26,256 bases of DNA, taken from NCBI GenBank assembly GCA_023434425.1, contig JAEYSS010000213.1, positions 1 to 26,256 of the forward strand. Direction: 5' to 3'. The notes under the pieces are model-generated. The model did not search any database. It was not told where the DNA came from and saw nothing but the letters and a program-made list of their open reading frames with translations. Source of the stretch: Pseudomonadota bacterium (GTDB taxonomy: Bacteria > Pseudomonadota > Alphaproteobacteria > Ferrovibrionales > Ferrovibrionaceae). The stretch's first letter is position 1. Every line of letters starts with the position of its first letter. This document shows, in pieces, positions 13,698 to 21,142 of the stretch. Both the position numbers and the translations under genes were made by a program.

Positions 13698-15938
13698 CTA
13701 AAGAAAGCTATAAGGATCGATATCGACGGTACGTTTTACACCTGACGGTAGTTTTGTTTTTGCCATCCATTCCCGCAGGGCGGCAGGCACATCGATCTCG
13801 CGTTCGGCCTTGAGCAGCAGGCGCTCGCGGAACCGGCCGCGCAGATAATGCAGCGGCGCCGGTGCCGGTCCCAGCACGGAGAGACCCTTGCCGCGGGGGG
13901 CGCTGCGGGCCAGCGCACGTGCCGCCTGCTCGACTTCCGCCTGGTCGGGTCCGCTGACGATCACCGCCGCCAGCCGACCGAAGGGCGGCATTCCGGCGCG
14001 CTGGCGCTCGGCCATTTCGGCGGCCAGAAAGCCGGCGGTATCGTGCCGGCTGAGTGCGGCGATCACCGGGTGGCCGGGATCGAAAGACTGCAGCAGCACG
14101 CGGCCCGGATGCGCAGCGCGGCCGGCACGACCCGCCACCTGGGTCAGCAGCTGATGCGTGCGTTCGGCGGCGCGCGGATCGCCGCCGGCCAGCCCCAGAT
14201 CGGCATCGATCACACCCACCAGCGTCAGCAGCGGAAAATGATGGCCTTTCGCCACGATCTGCGTGCCGATCAGAATATCGATCTCGCGGCGCTCCATGCG
14301 GTCCAGCATCTCGCCGATCTGCTTCGGCGAGTTGGCGGTGTCAGACGCCATCACCGCCAGCCGCGCATCCGGGAACAGCATCGCGGCCTCTTCGGCCAGC
14401 CGTTCGACGCCGGGTCCGCAGGCCTTGAACTTGTCTTCCGCCTCGCAGGCCGGGCAGTTTTTCGGCAGGTGCTGCTGATGGCCGCAATGATGGCATTGCA
14501 GGTTGCCATGCCGCTTGTGTTCGACCAGCCAGGCCGCACAGTTCGGGCATTGCAGGCGATGGCCGCAGGCGCCGCAGAGCGTCAGCGGCGCATAGCCGCG
14601 CCGGTTCAGGAACAGCATGCCCTGCTCGCCGGCGGCAACGGTCTGCGTGAGTGCGGCCGCCAGCGGCGCCGAAATGAAGCGCTGCGCCGGCAGCTTCTCT
14701 TTGCGCATGTCGACGATCTCGATGGCCGGCAGGCTGGCAGCATTGTGGCGCTCGGGCAGGACGGCATGGGCATAGCGCCGCCGCGCCACGTTATGCAGGC
14801 TTTCCAGCGACGGTGTCGCCGAGGCAAGAATGACCGGAATGCCTTCCAGCTTGGCGCGCACCACCGCCATGTCGCGCGCATTGTAGATCACGCCCTCTTC
14901 CTGCTTGTAGGACGCGTCGTGCTCCTCATCGACCACGACGAGGCCGAGATCGGCATAGGGCAGGAACAGCGCCGAACGCGCGCCGATCACCACTTTGGCT
15001 TCGCCGCGACTGATCGCGCGGAGCGTTGCGGCGCGGCGGCCCTCGGCCATTTCCGAATGCCAGGCCCAGGCCGGCGCGCCGAAGCGCTGCTCGAAGCGGT
15101 CCAGCGACTGCTGCGTCAGCGCGATTTCCGGCAGCAGCACCAGCACCTGCCGGCCCATCTGCAACGCCGCCGACACGGCTTCGTAATAGACTTCGGTCTT
15201 GCCCGCGCCGGTGACGCCTTCGAGTAATGTCACCGAGAAATCGCGCGCTTCGGTGGCGCTGCGCAAACTCGCCGCCGCTTCGCCCTGCAGGGTATTCAGC
15301 TTGCGGCCGGCGCGCTGCCAGTCCGGCGCCGGCGGCGCACGAAACGCCGGCACCTGATCGGCCTGCAGTGCGCCCAGTTCCACCAGCTTGCGGACAACTG
15401 CCTGCGACACGGCGGCAGCCTCGGCCAGTTCCGTCACCGTCATGCCGGGCTGCTCGCGCGCGATCTGCAGCACACGCTCGCGCTGCTCGCTCATCTTCAC
15501 GCCGGCGGCGTCGCCAAGCCTTAGTACGGCGCGCAGCGGTGGCGGCTCGACCAGGGCACGCGGCTCGGGCAGGCACATTTTCAGCACCGCGCCGGTCGGG
15601 TTCAGCGTATAGCCCGCCACCCAGTCGACCAGCTTGCGCAGCACCGGCTGGATCGGCGGCGCATCGCAGCGCCGGATCACGTCCTTCAGTTTCGCCTTTT
15701 CCGGCAGCGGTGCAGGCATGCCGTCCCAGACCACGCCGAGCGACACGCGGTTGCCGATCGGCACTTCCACGATATCGCCGGGCGCAAGCGGGCCCGCGCT
15801 GCCGGCCCGGTAGGTGAAGGACTCGGCCAGCGGCAAAGGCAGCAGCACATGGAGCAGATCGGCAGGCGTCAACGTTGTACCAATGGACCGCCCGGCTTTG
15901 GCTGGCAGCACCAGCCTCGGTCGGGTATTGTTAACCAT
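13698..15938 (-). CDS. priA: Primosomal protein N' (replication restart helicase PriA)
   Basis: PriA recognises stalled or collapsed replication forks and reloads the replisome. The 746-residue product has an N-terminal DNA-binding domain starting at LLHVLLPLPLAESFTYR. The helicase core has Walker A GVTGAGKT (241-248), the DEEH box (337-340) and SATPSLES. All eight zinc-binding cysteines are present (455, 458, 464, 467, 482, 485, 495 and 498). Helicase motifs V and VI follow at VGVIDADLGLAGGDPRAAER and QVAGRAGRA. The start at 15938 gives about 25 residues before the first conserved strand and has only a poor ribosome-binding site, so a later start is possible. The gene is divergent from the aldolase gene by 64 bases. 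Confidence 0.95.
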   Translation of the reverse strand: MVNNTRPRLVLPAKAGRSIGTTLTPADLLHVLLPLPLAESFTYRAGSAGPLAPGDIVEVPIGNRVSLGVVWDGMPAPLPEKAKLKDVIRRCDAPPIQPVLRKLVDWVAGYTLNPTGAVLKMCLPEPRALVEPPPLRAVLRLGDAAGVKMSEQRERVLQIAREQPGMTVTELAEAAAVSQAVVRKLVELGALQADQVPAFRAPPAPDWQRAGRKLNTLQGEAAASLRSATEARDFSVTLLEGVTGAGKTEVYYEAVSAALQMGRQVLVLLPEIALTQQSLDRFEQRFGAPAWAWHSEMAEGRRAATLRAISRGEAKVVIGARSALFLPYADLGLVVVDEEHDASYKQEEGVIYNARDMAVVRAKLEGIPVILASATPSLESLHNVARRRYAHAVLPERHNAASLPAIEIVDMRKEKLPAQRFISAPLAAALTQTVAAGEQGMLFLNRRGYAPLTLCGACGHRLQCPNCAAWLVEHKRHGNLQCHHCGHQQHLPKNCPACEAEDKFKACGPGVERLAEEAAMLFPDARLAVMASDTANSPKQIGEMLDRMERREIDILIGTQIVAKGHHFPLLTLVGVIDADLGLAGGDPRAAERTHQLLTQVAGRAGRAAHPGRVLLQSFDPGHPVIAALSRHDTAGFLAAEMAERQRAGMPPFGRLAAVIVSGPDQAEVEQAARALARSAPRGKGLSVLGPAPAPLHYLRGRFRERLLLKAEREIDVPAALREWMAKTKLPSGVKRTVDIDPYSFL

Positions 15939-15986
15939 CCTGCTTATAGCATCGGCGGCTGATTCGGGCAGAGCCCGGGCCGCCCC

Positions 15987-15992
15987 AAGGAG
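15987..15992 (+). promoter_or_regulatory. Ribosome-binding site of the transaldolase gene in the priA divergent gap
   Basis: AAGGAG lies ten bases before the ATG at 16003 and fixes that start over in-frame codons farther upstream. The 64-base gap to priA must also hold at least one promoter. TTATAGC near 15944-15950 is the only AT-rich patch, but no matching -35 box was found. Confidence 0.7.
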
Positions 15993-16002
15993 TGATCAGG
16001 AC

Positions 16003-16665
16003 ATGAAATTTTTCGTCGATACAGCCGATATCGCCGAGATTGCCGAGCTGAACGAGACCGGCCTGCTGGATGGTGTGACCACCAATCCGTCGCTGGTGGC
16101 CAAGACCGGCAAGGACTTCGTCAGCACGATCAGGGAAATCTGCAAGATCGTGAAGGGCCCGGTCTCCGCCGAGGTCACCGCGACCGATCACGCCACCATG
16201 CTGGCCGAGGGCCGCAAGCTGGCCGCCCTCGCCACCAATGTCGCCGTCAAGGTGCCGCTGACCGTCGACGGGCTGAAGACCTGCAAGGCGCTGTCGGATG
16301 ACGGCATCATGGTCAACGTGACGCTGTGCTTCTCGCCGGCGCAGGCGATTCTCGCCGCCAAGGCCGGCGCGACCTTCATCTCGCCCTTCGTCGGTCGACT
16401 CGACGATATAGGCCAGGACGGCATGCAGCTGATCGCCGACATCGTGCAGATCTACAACAACTACCCCGACTTCAGGACCGAAGTGCTGGTCGCCTCGATC
16501 CGGCATCCGATCCACCTGATCGAATCCGCCAAGATCGGCGCCGATGTGGCGACGGTGCCGCCGAATGTGCTGAAGGGCCTGGTGAAGCATCCGCTGACCG
16601 ACAGGGGCCTGGAAACCTTCCTTGCCGACTGGAAAAAGACCGGCCAGTCGATCCTGGACAAGTAG
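16003..16665 (+). CDS. fsa: Transaldolase / fructose-6-phosphate aldolase (TalC/FSA type)
   Basis: The 220-residue product is the short form of the transaldolase family (FSA/TalC, class I aldolase). It starts MKFFVDTADIAEIAELNETG, followed by DGVTTNPSLVAKTG, the family signature. The Schiff-base lysine is K83 in NVAVKVPLT. Later motifs are NVTLCFSPAQA, FISPFVGRLDD and VLVASIRHPIHL. The final segment has VPPNVLKGLVKHPLTDRGLE. Members either transfer dihydroxyacetone units in the pentose phosphate pathway or split fructose-6-phosphate, and the two activities cannot be told apart here. It is followed after ten bases by the DUF484 gene on the same strand, with xerC next. Confidence 0.94.
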   Translation: MKFFVDTADIAEIAELNETGLLDGVTTNPSLVAKTGKDFVSTIREICKIVKGPVSAEVTATDHATMLAEGRKLAALATNVAVKVPLTVDGLKTCKALSDDGIMVNVTLCFSPAQAILAAKAGATFISPFVGRLDDIGQDGMQLIADIVQIYNNYPDFRTEVLVASIRHPIHLIESAKIGADVATVPPNVLKGLVKHPLTDRGLETFLADWKKTGQSILDK

Positions 16666-16675
16666 GATTAAAGCA

Positions 16676-17407
16676 ATGGCCGACGGCATCACCGCACCTG
16701 TCACCGAAATCACCGGCCAAGTCGCGCGCTTGGCGGAGGCCGACGTGATCGAATGGCTGAAGCAGCATCCCGATCTGCTGATCCGTCATCCCGACCTGTG
16801 CGAAATCCTGCTGCCGCCGACCGCGCCGCGCAACGGCGACAATGTGGTCGACCTGCAGCGTTTCATGGTGCAGCGCCTGCAGGGCGAGCTGCATCGCGTG
16901 TCGCATGTCGGCAACGAGCTGCTCGATGCCAGCCGGCAGAACCTGTCGCTGACCCAGCGCGTGCATGCCGCCGTGCTGATGCTGCTGGAAGCCGGCAGTT
17001 TCGAGCACATGATCCATATGGCGACGCAGGACTGGACCGACCTGCTGGAGGTCGATGTCATCAGCCTCTGCGTCGAGGGCGATCCCGACCGCATGAAGGA
17101 GATCGCCACCGGCGGCGTCTTCGTGCTGCCGAACGGCACCATCGATACGCTGCTCGGTGCCCTGCCTGCCGTGGCGCGCGACAATGCCGAAGCCGCCAGC
17201 TGGCTGTACGGTCCGGCTGCCGGTCTGGTGCGTTCGGATGCCCTGGCACGGCTGGATTTCGGCCCGAACGCGCCGGCGGCAATGCTGGCGCTGGGGTCTC
17301 GCGAGGCCGACAAGTTCCAGCCGCATCAGGGCACGGAGCTGCTGCAGTTCCTGGCCGGCGTGCTCGGCCGCTCGGTACAGGCATGGCTCGACCTGCCGCC
17401 GAAGTAA
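16676..17407 (+). CDS. DUF484 family protein (GAF-like)
   Basis: The 243-residue product matches the DUF484 family, which is related to GAF sensory domains. The N-terminal signature is VIEWLKQHPDLLIRHPDLCE (about 24-43), followed by VVDLQRFMVQRLQ and a helical linker. The GAF-like half includes VDVISLCVEGD and ends GTELLQFLAGVLGRSVQAWL. The biochemical role is unknown. DUF484 genes adjoin xerC in gammaproteobacteria too, so a functional tie to the recombinase or its expression is plausible. The gene starts ten bases after the aldolase stop. Its last 25 bases overlap the likely xerC start in another frame, which suggests coupled translation. Confidence 0.9.
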   Translation: MADGITAPVTEITGQVARLAEADVIEWLKQHPDLLIRHPDLCEILLPPTAPRNGDNVVDLQRFMVQRLQGELHRVSHVGNELLDASRQNLSLTQRVHAAVLMLLEAGSFEHMIHMATQDWTDLLEVDVISLCVEGDPDRMKEIATGGVFVLPNGTIDTLLGALPAVARDNAEAASWLYGPAAGLVRSDALARLDFGPNAPAAMLALGSREADKFQPHQGTELLQFLAGVLGRSVQAWLDLPPK

Positions 17408-18360
17408 ACCAGGCCGAAGAACGCCTGCCGTTCTTCCTTGCCGCCGAAGATGTGAAGGCGGCGGCCGAGGCCTGGTATCTCTGGCTCGCCAAGGAAAAGC
17501 GTTATTCGCGTCACACCCTGCGCGGCTATGGCCAGGATCTTTCCGGCTATCTCAGCTTTCTGAGCGAACATCTCGGCGAACCGGCCGCGATGCAGGATCT
17601 GCAGTCGCTGCGGCTGGCCGATTTCCGCGCCTATCTCAGCCATCGCCGCAACGACGGCGTCGGTGCCACCTCGCTGGCACGGAATCTCAGCGCCATCCGC
17701 AGCTTTTTCCGCCGCCTGCAGAAAGACGGCCGCATCGACAATGCCGCCGCCAATCTGGTGCGCACGCCAAAACGGCCGCATAGCGTGCCGAAACCGCTGG
17801 CCGTGCAGGCCGCGCAGCAGGTGATCGAGGCCGTGGACGAAGCCGACACGCTGCCCTGGCTGCAGGCGCGCGATGCCGCCATTCTGACCTTGCTCTGGGG
17901 CGCCGGCCTGCGTCTGGGCGAAGCGCTGGGTCTCAACGGCGAGAACATCCCGAAAGGCGACAGCCTGACGGTGACCGGCAAGGGCAACAAGCAGCGGCTG
18001 GTGCCGATCCTGCCGGTCGTGCGCGAGGCCATCGCGCAGTATGTGAAGCTTTGCCCCTATGGCATCGGCAGCGGCACGCCGCTATTCTACGGCGCGCGCG
18101 GCAAGCGGCTCGATCCCGCCATCGTCCAGAAGGTGATGCGCCACACGCGGCGAGCGCTGAACCTGCCGGAAACCGCCACGCCGCACGCCCTGCGCCACTC
18201 TTTCGCGACGCATCTTCTGGCGGGCGGCGGCGATCTGCGCACCATCCAGGAACTGCTGGGCCATGCCTCGCTGGCCACCACCCAGCGCTATACCGAGGTG
18301 GATGCCGAGGCGCTGCTGCGGGTCTACGACAGCGCACATCCCCGGGCGCGGGCGTCGTAA
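17383..18360 (+). CDS. xerC: Site-specific tyrosine recombinase XerC
   Basis: XerC acts with XerD at the dif site to resolve chromosome dimers at division. From the ATG at 17383 the product is 325 residues. The N-terminal core-binding domain spans about 25-130 (AEAWYLWLAKEKRYSRHTLR, then LARNLSAIRSFFRRLQKDGR). The catalytic domain has all six key residues: R177 (GLRLGEALGL), K200 (GKGNKQR), H268 and R271 (HALRHSFATHLL), H294 (LGHASLATTQRY) and nucleophile Y303. The frame stays open far upstream, but that stretch lies over DUF484 and is not recombinase-like. Position beside DUF484 and good family fit favour chromosomal XerC over a phage integrase. Confidence 0.93.
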   Translation: MARPAAEVNQAEERLPFFLAAEDVKAAAEAWYLWLAKEKRYSRHTLRGYGQDLSGYLSFLSEHLGEPAAMQDLQSLRLADFRAYLSHRRNDGVGATSLARNLSAIRSFFRRLQKDGRIDNAAANLVRTPKRPHSVPKPLAVQAAQQVIEAVDEADTLPWLQARDAAILTLLWGAGLRLGEALGLNGENIPKGDSLTVTGKGNKQRLVPILPVVREAIAQYVKLCPYGIGSGTPLFYGARGKRLDPAIVQKVMRHTRRALNLPETATPHALRHSFATHLLAGGGDLRTIQELLGHASLATTQRYTEVDAEALLRVYDSAHPRARAS

Positions 18361-18368
18361 CCGGAAAC

Positions 18369-18433
18369 TGGATCCCCGCTTTCGCGGGGATGACGAAAAA
18401 CAAAGTCGTCGCACCCGCGAAGGCGGGTGCCCA
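18369..18433. repeat. Mirrored palindromic repeat after xerC (ATCCCCGC type)
   Basis: CTGGATCCCCGCTTTCGCGG begins at 18369 and runs into GGATGACGA. A mirrored copy, GTCGTCGCACCCGCGAAGGC running to GGGTGCCCAG, ends near 18433. Each half is itself a palindrome around TTTCG or GAAGG. This unit type (ATCCCCGCGAAAGCGGGGAT) is a widespread proteobacterial interspersed repeat and differs from the CCCGGGC type elsewhere in the window. It fills much of the 163-base gap before the DUF3750 gene. Confidence 0.85.
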
Positions 18434-18523
18434 GAATTTGACCGCGATCACAGCTGCGGGACCATAACAGTCCTGACTTTGCCATAATCGCCGGCCACTC
18501 TATGTTTGCACCTGAAGGCAGAC

Positions 18524-19318
18524 ATGACATTCCGCACCCGCCCCCTGATCCGTAATCTCCTGCTCGCGCTGGCCGCGCTGATCGCGCTGCCGCTGATGGC
18601 CAGCGGCGCCTCCATCGCCACGGCCGAGCGCAAGCACTGGTCGACCTCGCGCTGGGACAGCGCTGGTCTCGCCCCCGATCCGGTCGCCGTGAAAGACGCG
18701 GTGATCCAGGTGTATGCCGCCCGCGTCTGGGGCTGGCGCGGCGCGTTTGCGGTCCATACCTGGATCGTGGTGAAGCCGGCCGGTGCACCCTCCTACACCC
18801 GCTATGAAGTGGTCGGCTGGGGCGGCGCCCCGGTGCGGATCAGCAACCGCACGCCGGACGGCTACTGGGCCGGCAATGCACCGGAGCTGCTGCATGACCT
18901 GCGCGGCGACACCGCGGCGGCCGCCATTCCGCTGCTGATCTCGGCCGCCGAACGCTATCCCGGGCGCGAGGGCTACGTGATGTGGCCCGGCCCGAATTCC
19001 AACAGCTTCGTGGCGTATCTGGCCCGCGAAGTGCCCGAACTCGGCCTCGAACTGCCGCCCACCGCGGTGGGCAAGGACTGGCTCGGCACCACCACCGTCT
19101 TCGCGCCGGCCCCCAGCGGCACCGGCTATCAGGTCAACCTGTTCGGCCTCGCCGGCGTGACCGCCGCCGCCCGTGAGGGCCTGGAACTCAACCTGCTGGG
19201 GCTGACCATCGGTGTCGACCTGCTGCGCCCGGCGCTCAAGCTGCCCGGCATCGGCCGGATCGGGCTGCCGGCCCAGGCCGCCACTGCGGCGACCAATTCC
19301 CCCATAAGTAACCAGTAG
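18524..19318 (+). CDS. DUF3750 family protein, probably exported
   Basis: The ATG at 18524 has GAAGG five bases upstream and gives 264 residues; a TTG at 18506 would add six more but is less likely. The N-terminus, RTRPLIRNLLLALAALIALP, is a signal peptide or membrane anchor. The DUF3750 core reads VIQVYAARVWGWRGAFAVHT, then YEVVGWGG, VMWPGPNSNSFVAYLAREVP and TTVFAPAPSGTGYQVNLFG. The conserved WPGPNSN segment with nearby H and E residues resembles an active or ligand site, but no activity is known for the family. The gene ends before a terminator-like hairpin and so appears separate from the DUF692 pair. Confidence 0.85.
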   Translation: MTFRTRPLIRNLLLALAALIALPLMASGASIATAERKHWSTSRWDSAGLAPDPVAVKDAVIQVYAARVWGWRGAFAVHTWIVVKPAGAPSYTRYEVVGWGGAPVRISNRTPDGYWAGNAPELLHDLRGDTAAAAIPLLISAAERYPGREGYVMWPGPNSNSFVAYLAREVPELGLELPPTAVGKDWLGTTTVFAPAPSGTGYQVNLFGLAGVTAAAREGLELNLLGLTIGVDLLRPALKLPGIGRIGLPAQAATAATNSPISNQ

Positions 19319-19330
19319 TTGCGGATTTCC

Positions 19331-19356
19331 CCCGCCTGATCGCGGCGGGTATTTTT
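19331..19356 (+). terminator. Putative intrinsic terminator after the DUF3750 gene
   Basis: CCCGCC (19331-19336) pairs with GGCGGG (19344-19349) around a seven-base loop and is followed by TATTTTT. The stem is short but fully GC, and it lies 13 bases after the DUF3750 stop. It would separate that gene from the DUF692-DUF2063 pair. Confidence 0.6.
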
Positions 19357-19446
19357 CCACAGGCAGTGCTACAGTGTCCGGACAGGCGCGAGCTGGCAGG
19401 CCCGCGCCGCGACGCGAACAACCTGACGAGCGTGCATCCGGTCGCC

Positions 19447-20400
19447 ATGACGGAGCAGACACCCATTGCCGCGCCCCCGACCCGGGCCGCCTTGCCAAGT
19501 CCGGCCGCCGCGCCGGCGCCGGAGCGCGTCGGCATCGGCCTGCGCCCGCCGCATCAGGCAGACCTGCTCGACACCCGCCCGCCGCTGGGCTGGCTGGAAA
19601 TCCATGCCGAGACCTATATGGGCGGCGGTGCCACCCGGCATTACCTGGAACAGGCCCGCGCGCTCTGGCCAGTTGCCGTGCAGGGCACCGGCCTCGGGCT
19701 GGGCGGCGAGGAACTGCCCGATCCGGACCATCTCGACCGCCTCGCCCGGCTGGTCGACTGGCTGCAGCCGGCGCTGGTGTCGGAACATCTCGCCTGGGTC
19801 GGCGTCGAGGGCCGCTACTATAATGATCTGCTCCCGCTTCCATACACACTGCAGACGCTGGAAAGCTGCCGCCGCAATGTCGATATCGTGCAGGCGCGGC
19901 TGAAACGCCCGATCCTGATGGCCAATCCGGCCAGCTACCTGCGCTTCCGCGAAAGCCAGATCGCCGAAGCCGAGTTCCTCAGCCGTCTCAGCGAACAGAG
20001 CGGCTGCGGCATTCTCTGCGACGTCAACAATCTCTACGTTTCCAGCGTCAATCATGTCGGCCGCGAGGCCGCACCCGCTGTGGCGGAAGCCTATCTCGAC
20101 AGCCTGCCCGGCCCGGCGGTGCACCAGATCCGCCTCGCCGGTCACAGCGAATGCGAAACCGATGGCAAGCTCATGCTGATCGACGATCATGGTGCGCTGG
20201 TGGCCGAACCGGTCTGGCGGCTCTATGCCTCGGCCGTGCAGCGTTTTCCGCATGCCGCCACCTCGCTGGAATGGGATACCAACCTGCCGCCGCTTACTCA
20301 TTTAGTGGCCGAAGCCCAGCATGCCGAACGCCAGCGCGCCGCAGCCCTCAGGCCGAGCCCCTTACCAAACGAGACGGATGGCGATGAGCGCGCTGCTTGA
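19447..20400 (+). CDS. DUF692 protein, MNIO/BufB-like oxidative enzyme
   Basis: The 317-residue product (ATG at 19447; an in-frame GTG at 19432 or 19366 would lengthen it) belongs to DUF692, the TIM-barrel multinuclear non-haem iron oxidases (MNIO) that modify peptide precursors with a partner protein. Landmarks are GIGLRPPHQADLL, WLEIHAETYMGG, SEHLAW (H114), CDVNNLYVSSVNH (D192), IRLAGH (H233), IDDHG (D246, H248) and LEWDTNLP (E275). Two usual features are altered: the expected HGVGL reads QGTGL (Q79), and the expected ENPSSY reads ANPASY (A159). Both His and Glu are normally metal ligands, so the metal site may be changed. The gene overlaps the DUF2063 gene by 17 bases. The substrate peptide is not evident. 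Confidence 0.9.
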   Translation: MTEQTPIAAPPTRAALPSPAAAPAPERVGIGLRPPHQADLLDTRPPLGWLEIHAETYMGGGATRHYLEQARALWPVAVQGTGLGLGGEELPDPDHLDRLARLVDWLQPALVSEHLAWVGVEGRYYNDLLPLPYTLQTLESCRRNVDIVQARLKRPILMANPASYLRFRESQIAEAEFLSRLSEQSGCGILCDVNNLYVSSVNHVGREAAPAVAEAYLDSLPGPAVHQIRLAGHSECETDGKLMLIDDHGALVAEPVWRLYASAVQRFPHAATSLEWDTNLPPLTHLVAEAQHAERQRAAALRPSPLPNETDGDERAA

Positions 20401-21142
20401 ACGTCAGCGCGAATTCGCCGACGCGCTGACCGGCTCGCTCTACGGCATCGCCGAGAAGGTGATCGGCGATGCGATTCCGGCCGAGGGCCGCCTGCAGATC
20501 TATGCCGACCGTTTCCGCGCCAGCCTGCTCGACGTGCTGGCCAATACCTTTCCCGTCACGCGCGGCCTGGTCGGGGAGGCCTTTTTCGCCCAGACGGCGC
20601 GCGCCTTTCTGATCTTCGATCCGCCGCGTTCGCCGCTGCTCTGGCAGTACGGCAACGGCTTCCCGACGTTTCTGGCGGCCCTGCCCGATCTCGGCGGCCA
20701 CCAGTATCTGCCCGACATCGCCGCCTTCGAATGGGCGCTGAACCTGGCCGAGCATGCCGAAGATGTCGACCTGCTGCGCGCAGAAGACCTGCCCGATGCC
20801 ATCGAAACCCTGACACTGACGCTGCATCCTTCGGCGCAGCGGCTGTCCACGCCGTTTCCGGTCAGCGAAATCTGGCAGGTGCACCAGCCGGACTCACCGG
20901 CGGTGGAGCGGATCCAGCTGGCCGGCGGCGGCGAGCGCCTGCTGGTCTGGCGTCGCGGCATCAAGGTCTGCTGGCACAAGCTTCAGCACGGCGAGGACCG
21001 CATGCTGGCCGAACTCGCCAACGGCGTCCCGCTGGACGCCGCCATACAGGCGGCCAGCGTGCATGCGGATTTCGACTTCCCCGCCAGCTTCAGCTGGATG
21101 CTGGATGGCGGAATTTTCGTGCGACCGGCGACGGAAGCCTAA
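20384..21142 (+). CDS. DUF2063 protein, BufC-like partner of the DUF692 enzyme
   Basis: The 252-residue product fits the DUF2063 family (putative DNA-binding domain by name). In methanobactin and bufferin systems such proteins help bind the precursor peptide for the DUF692 enzyme. The N-terminal domain begins LLERQREFADALTG and has RLQIYADRFRASLLDVLANT, FPVTRGLVGEAFF and YLPDIAAFEWALNLAEHAED. The C-terminal half is mostly strand and ends SFSWMLDGGIFV. The start is taken at 20384; an ATG at 20378 is equally possible. It overlaps the DUF692 gene and is surely cotranslated with it. Its stop codon overlaps that of the convergent amidohydrolase gene. Confidence 0.88.
   Translation: MSALLERQREFADALTGSLYGIAEKVIGDAIPAEGRLQIYADRFRASLLDVLANTFPVTRGLVGEAFFAQTARAFLIFDPPRSPLLWQYGNGFPTFLAALPDLGGHQYLPDIAAFEWALNLAEHAEDVDLLRAEDLPDAIETLTLTLHPSAQRLSTPFPVSEIWQVHQPDSPAVERIQLAGGGERLLVWRRGIKVCWHKLQHGEDRMLAELANGVPLDAAIQAASVHADFDFPASFSWMLDGGIFVRPATEA

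Noticed and set aside
13848..15227. A long plus-strand open frame opposite priA.
   Set aside because: PriA has every expected motif on the minus strand; the antisense frame has low-complexity composition and no family match.
17383..18360. The tyrosine recombinase as an integrase of a mobile element.
   Set aside because: It adjoins DUF484 in a conserved housekeeping setting, has XerC-like length and motifs, and no tRNA, phage genes or flanking direct repeats were seen.
18369..18433. The palindromic repeat just after xerC as a dif or attachment site.
   Set aside because: It lacks the 11-6-11 base pattern of dif, and the same repeat type is widespread in proteobacterial intergenic DNA. Its place beside xerC seems coincidental.
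19366..19446. The GTG at 19366 as the start of the DUF692 gene, or a small precursor-peptide gene in this stretch.
   Set aside because: The stretch is in frame with the DUF692 gene, has no strong ribosome-binding site before the GTG and no signal or Cys-rich core. The ATG at 19447 fits family length better.
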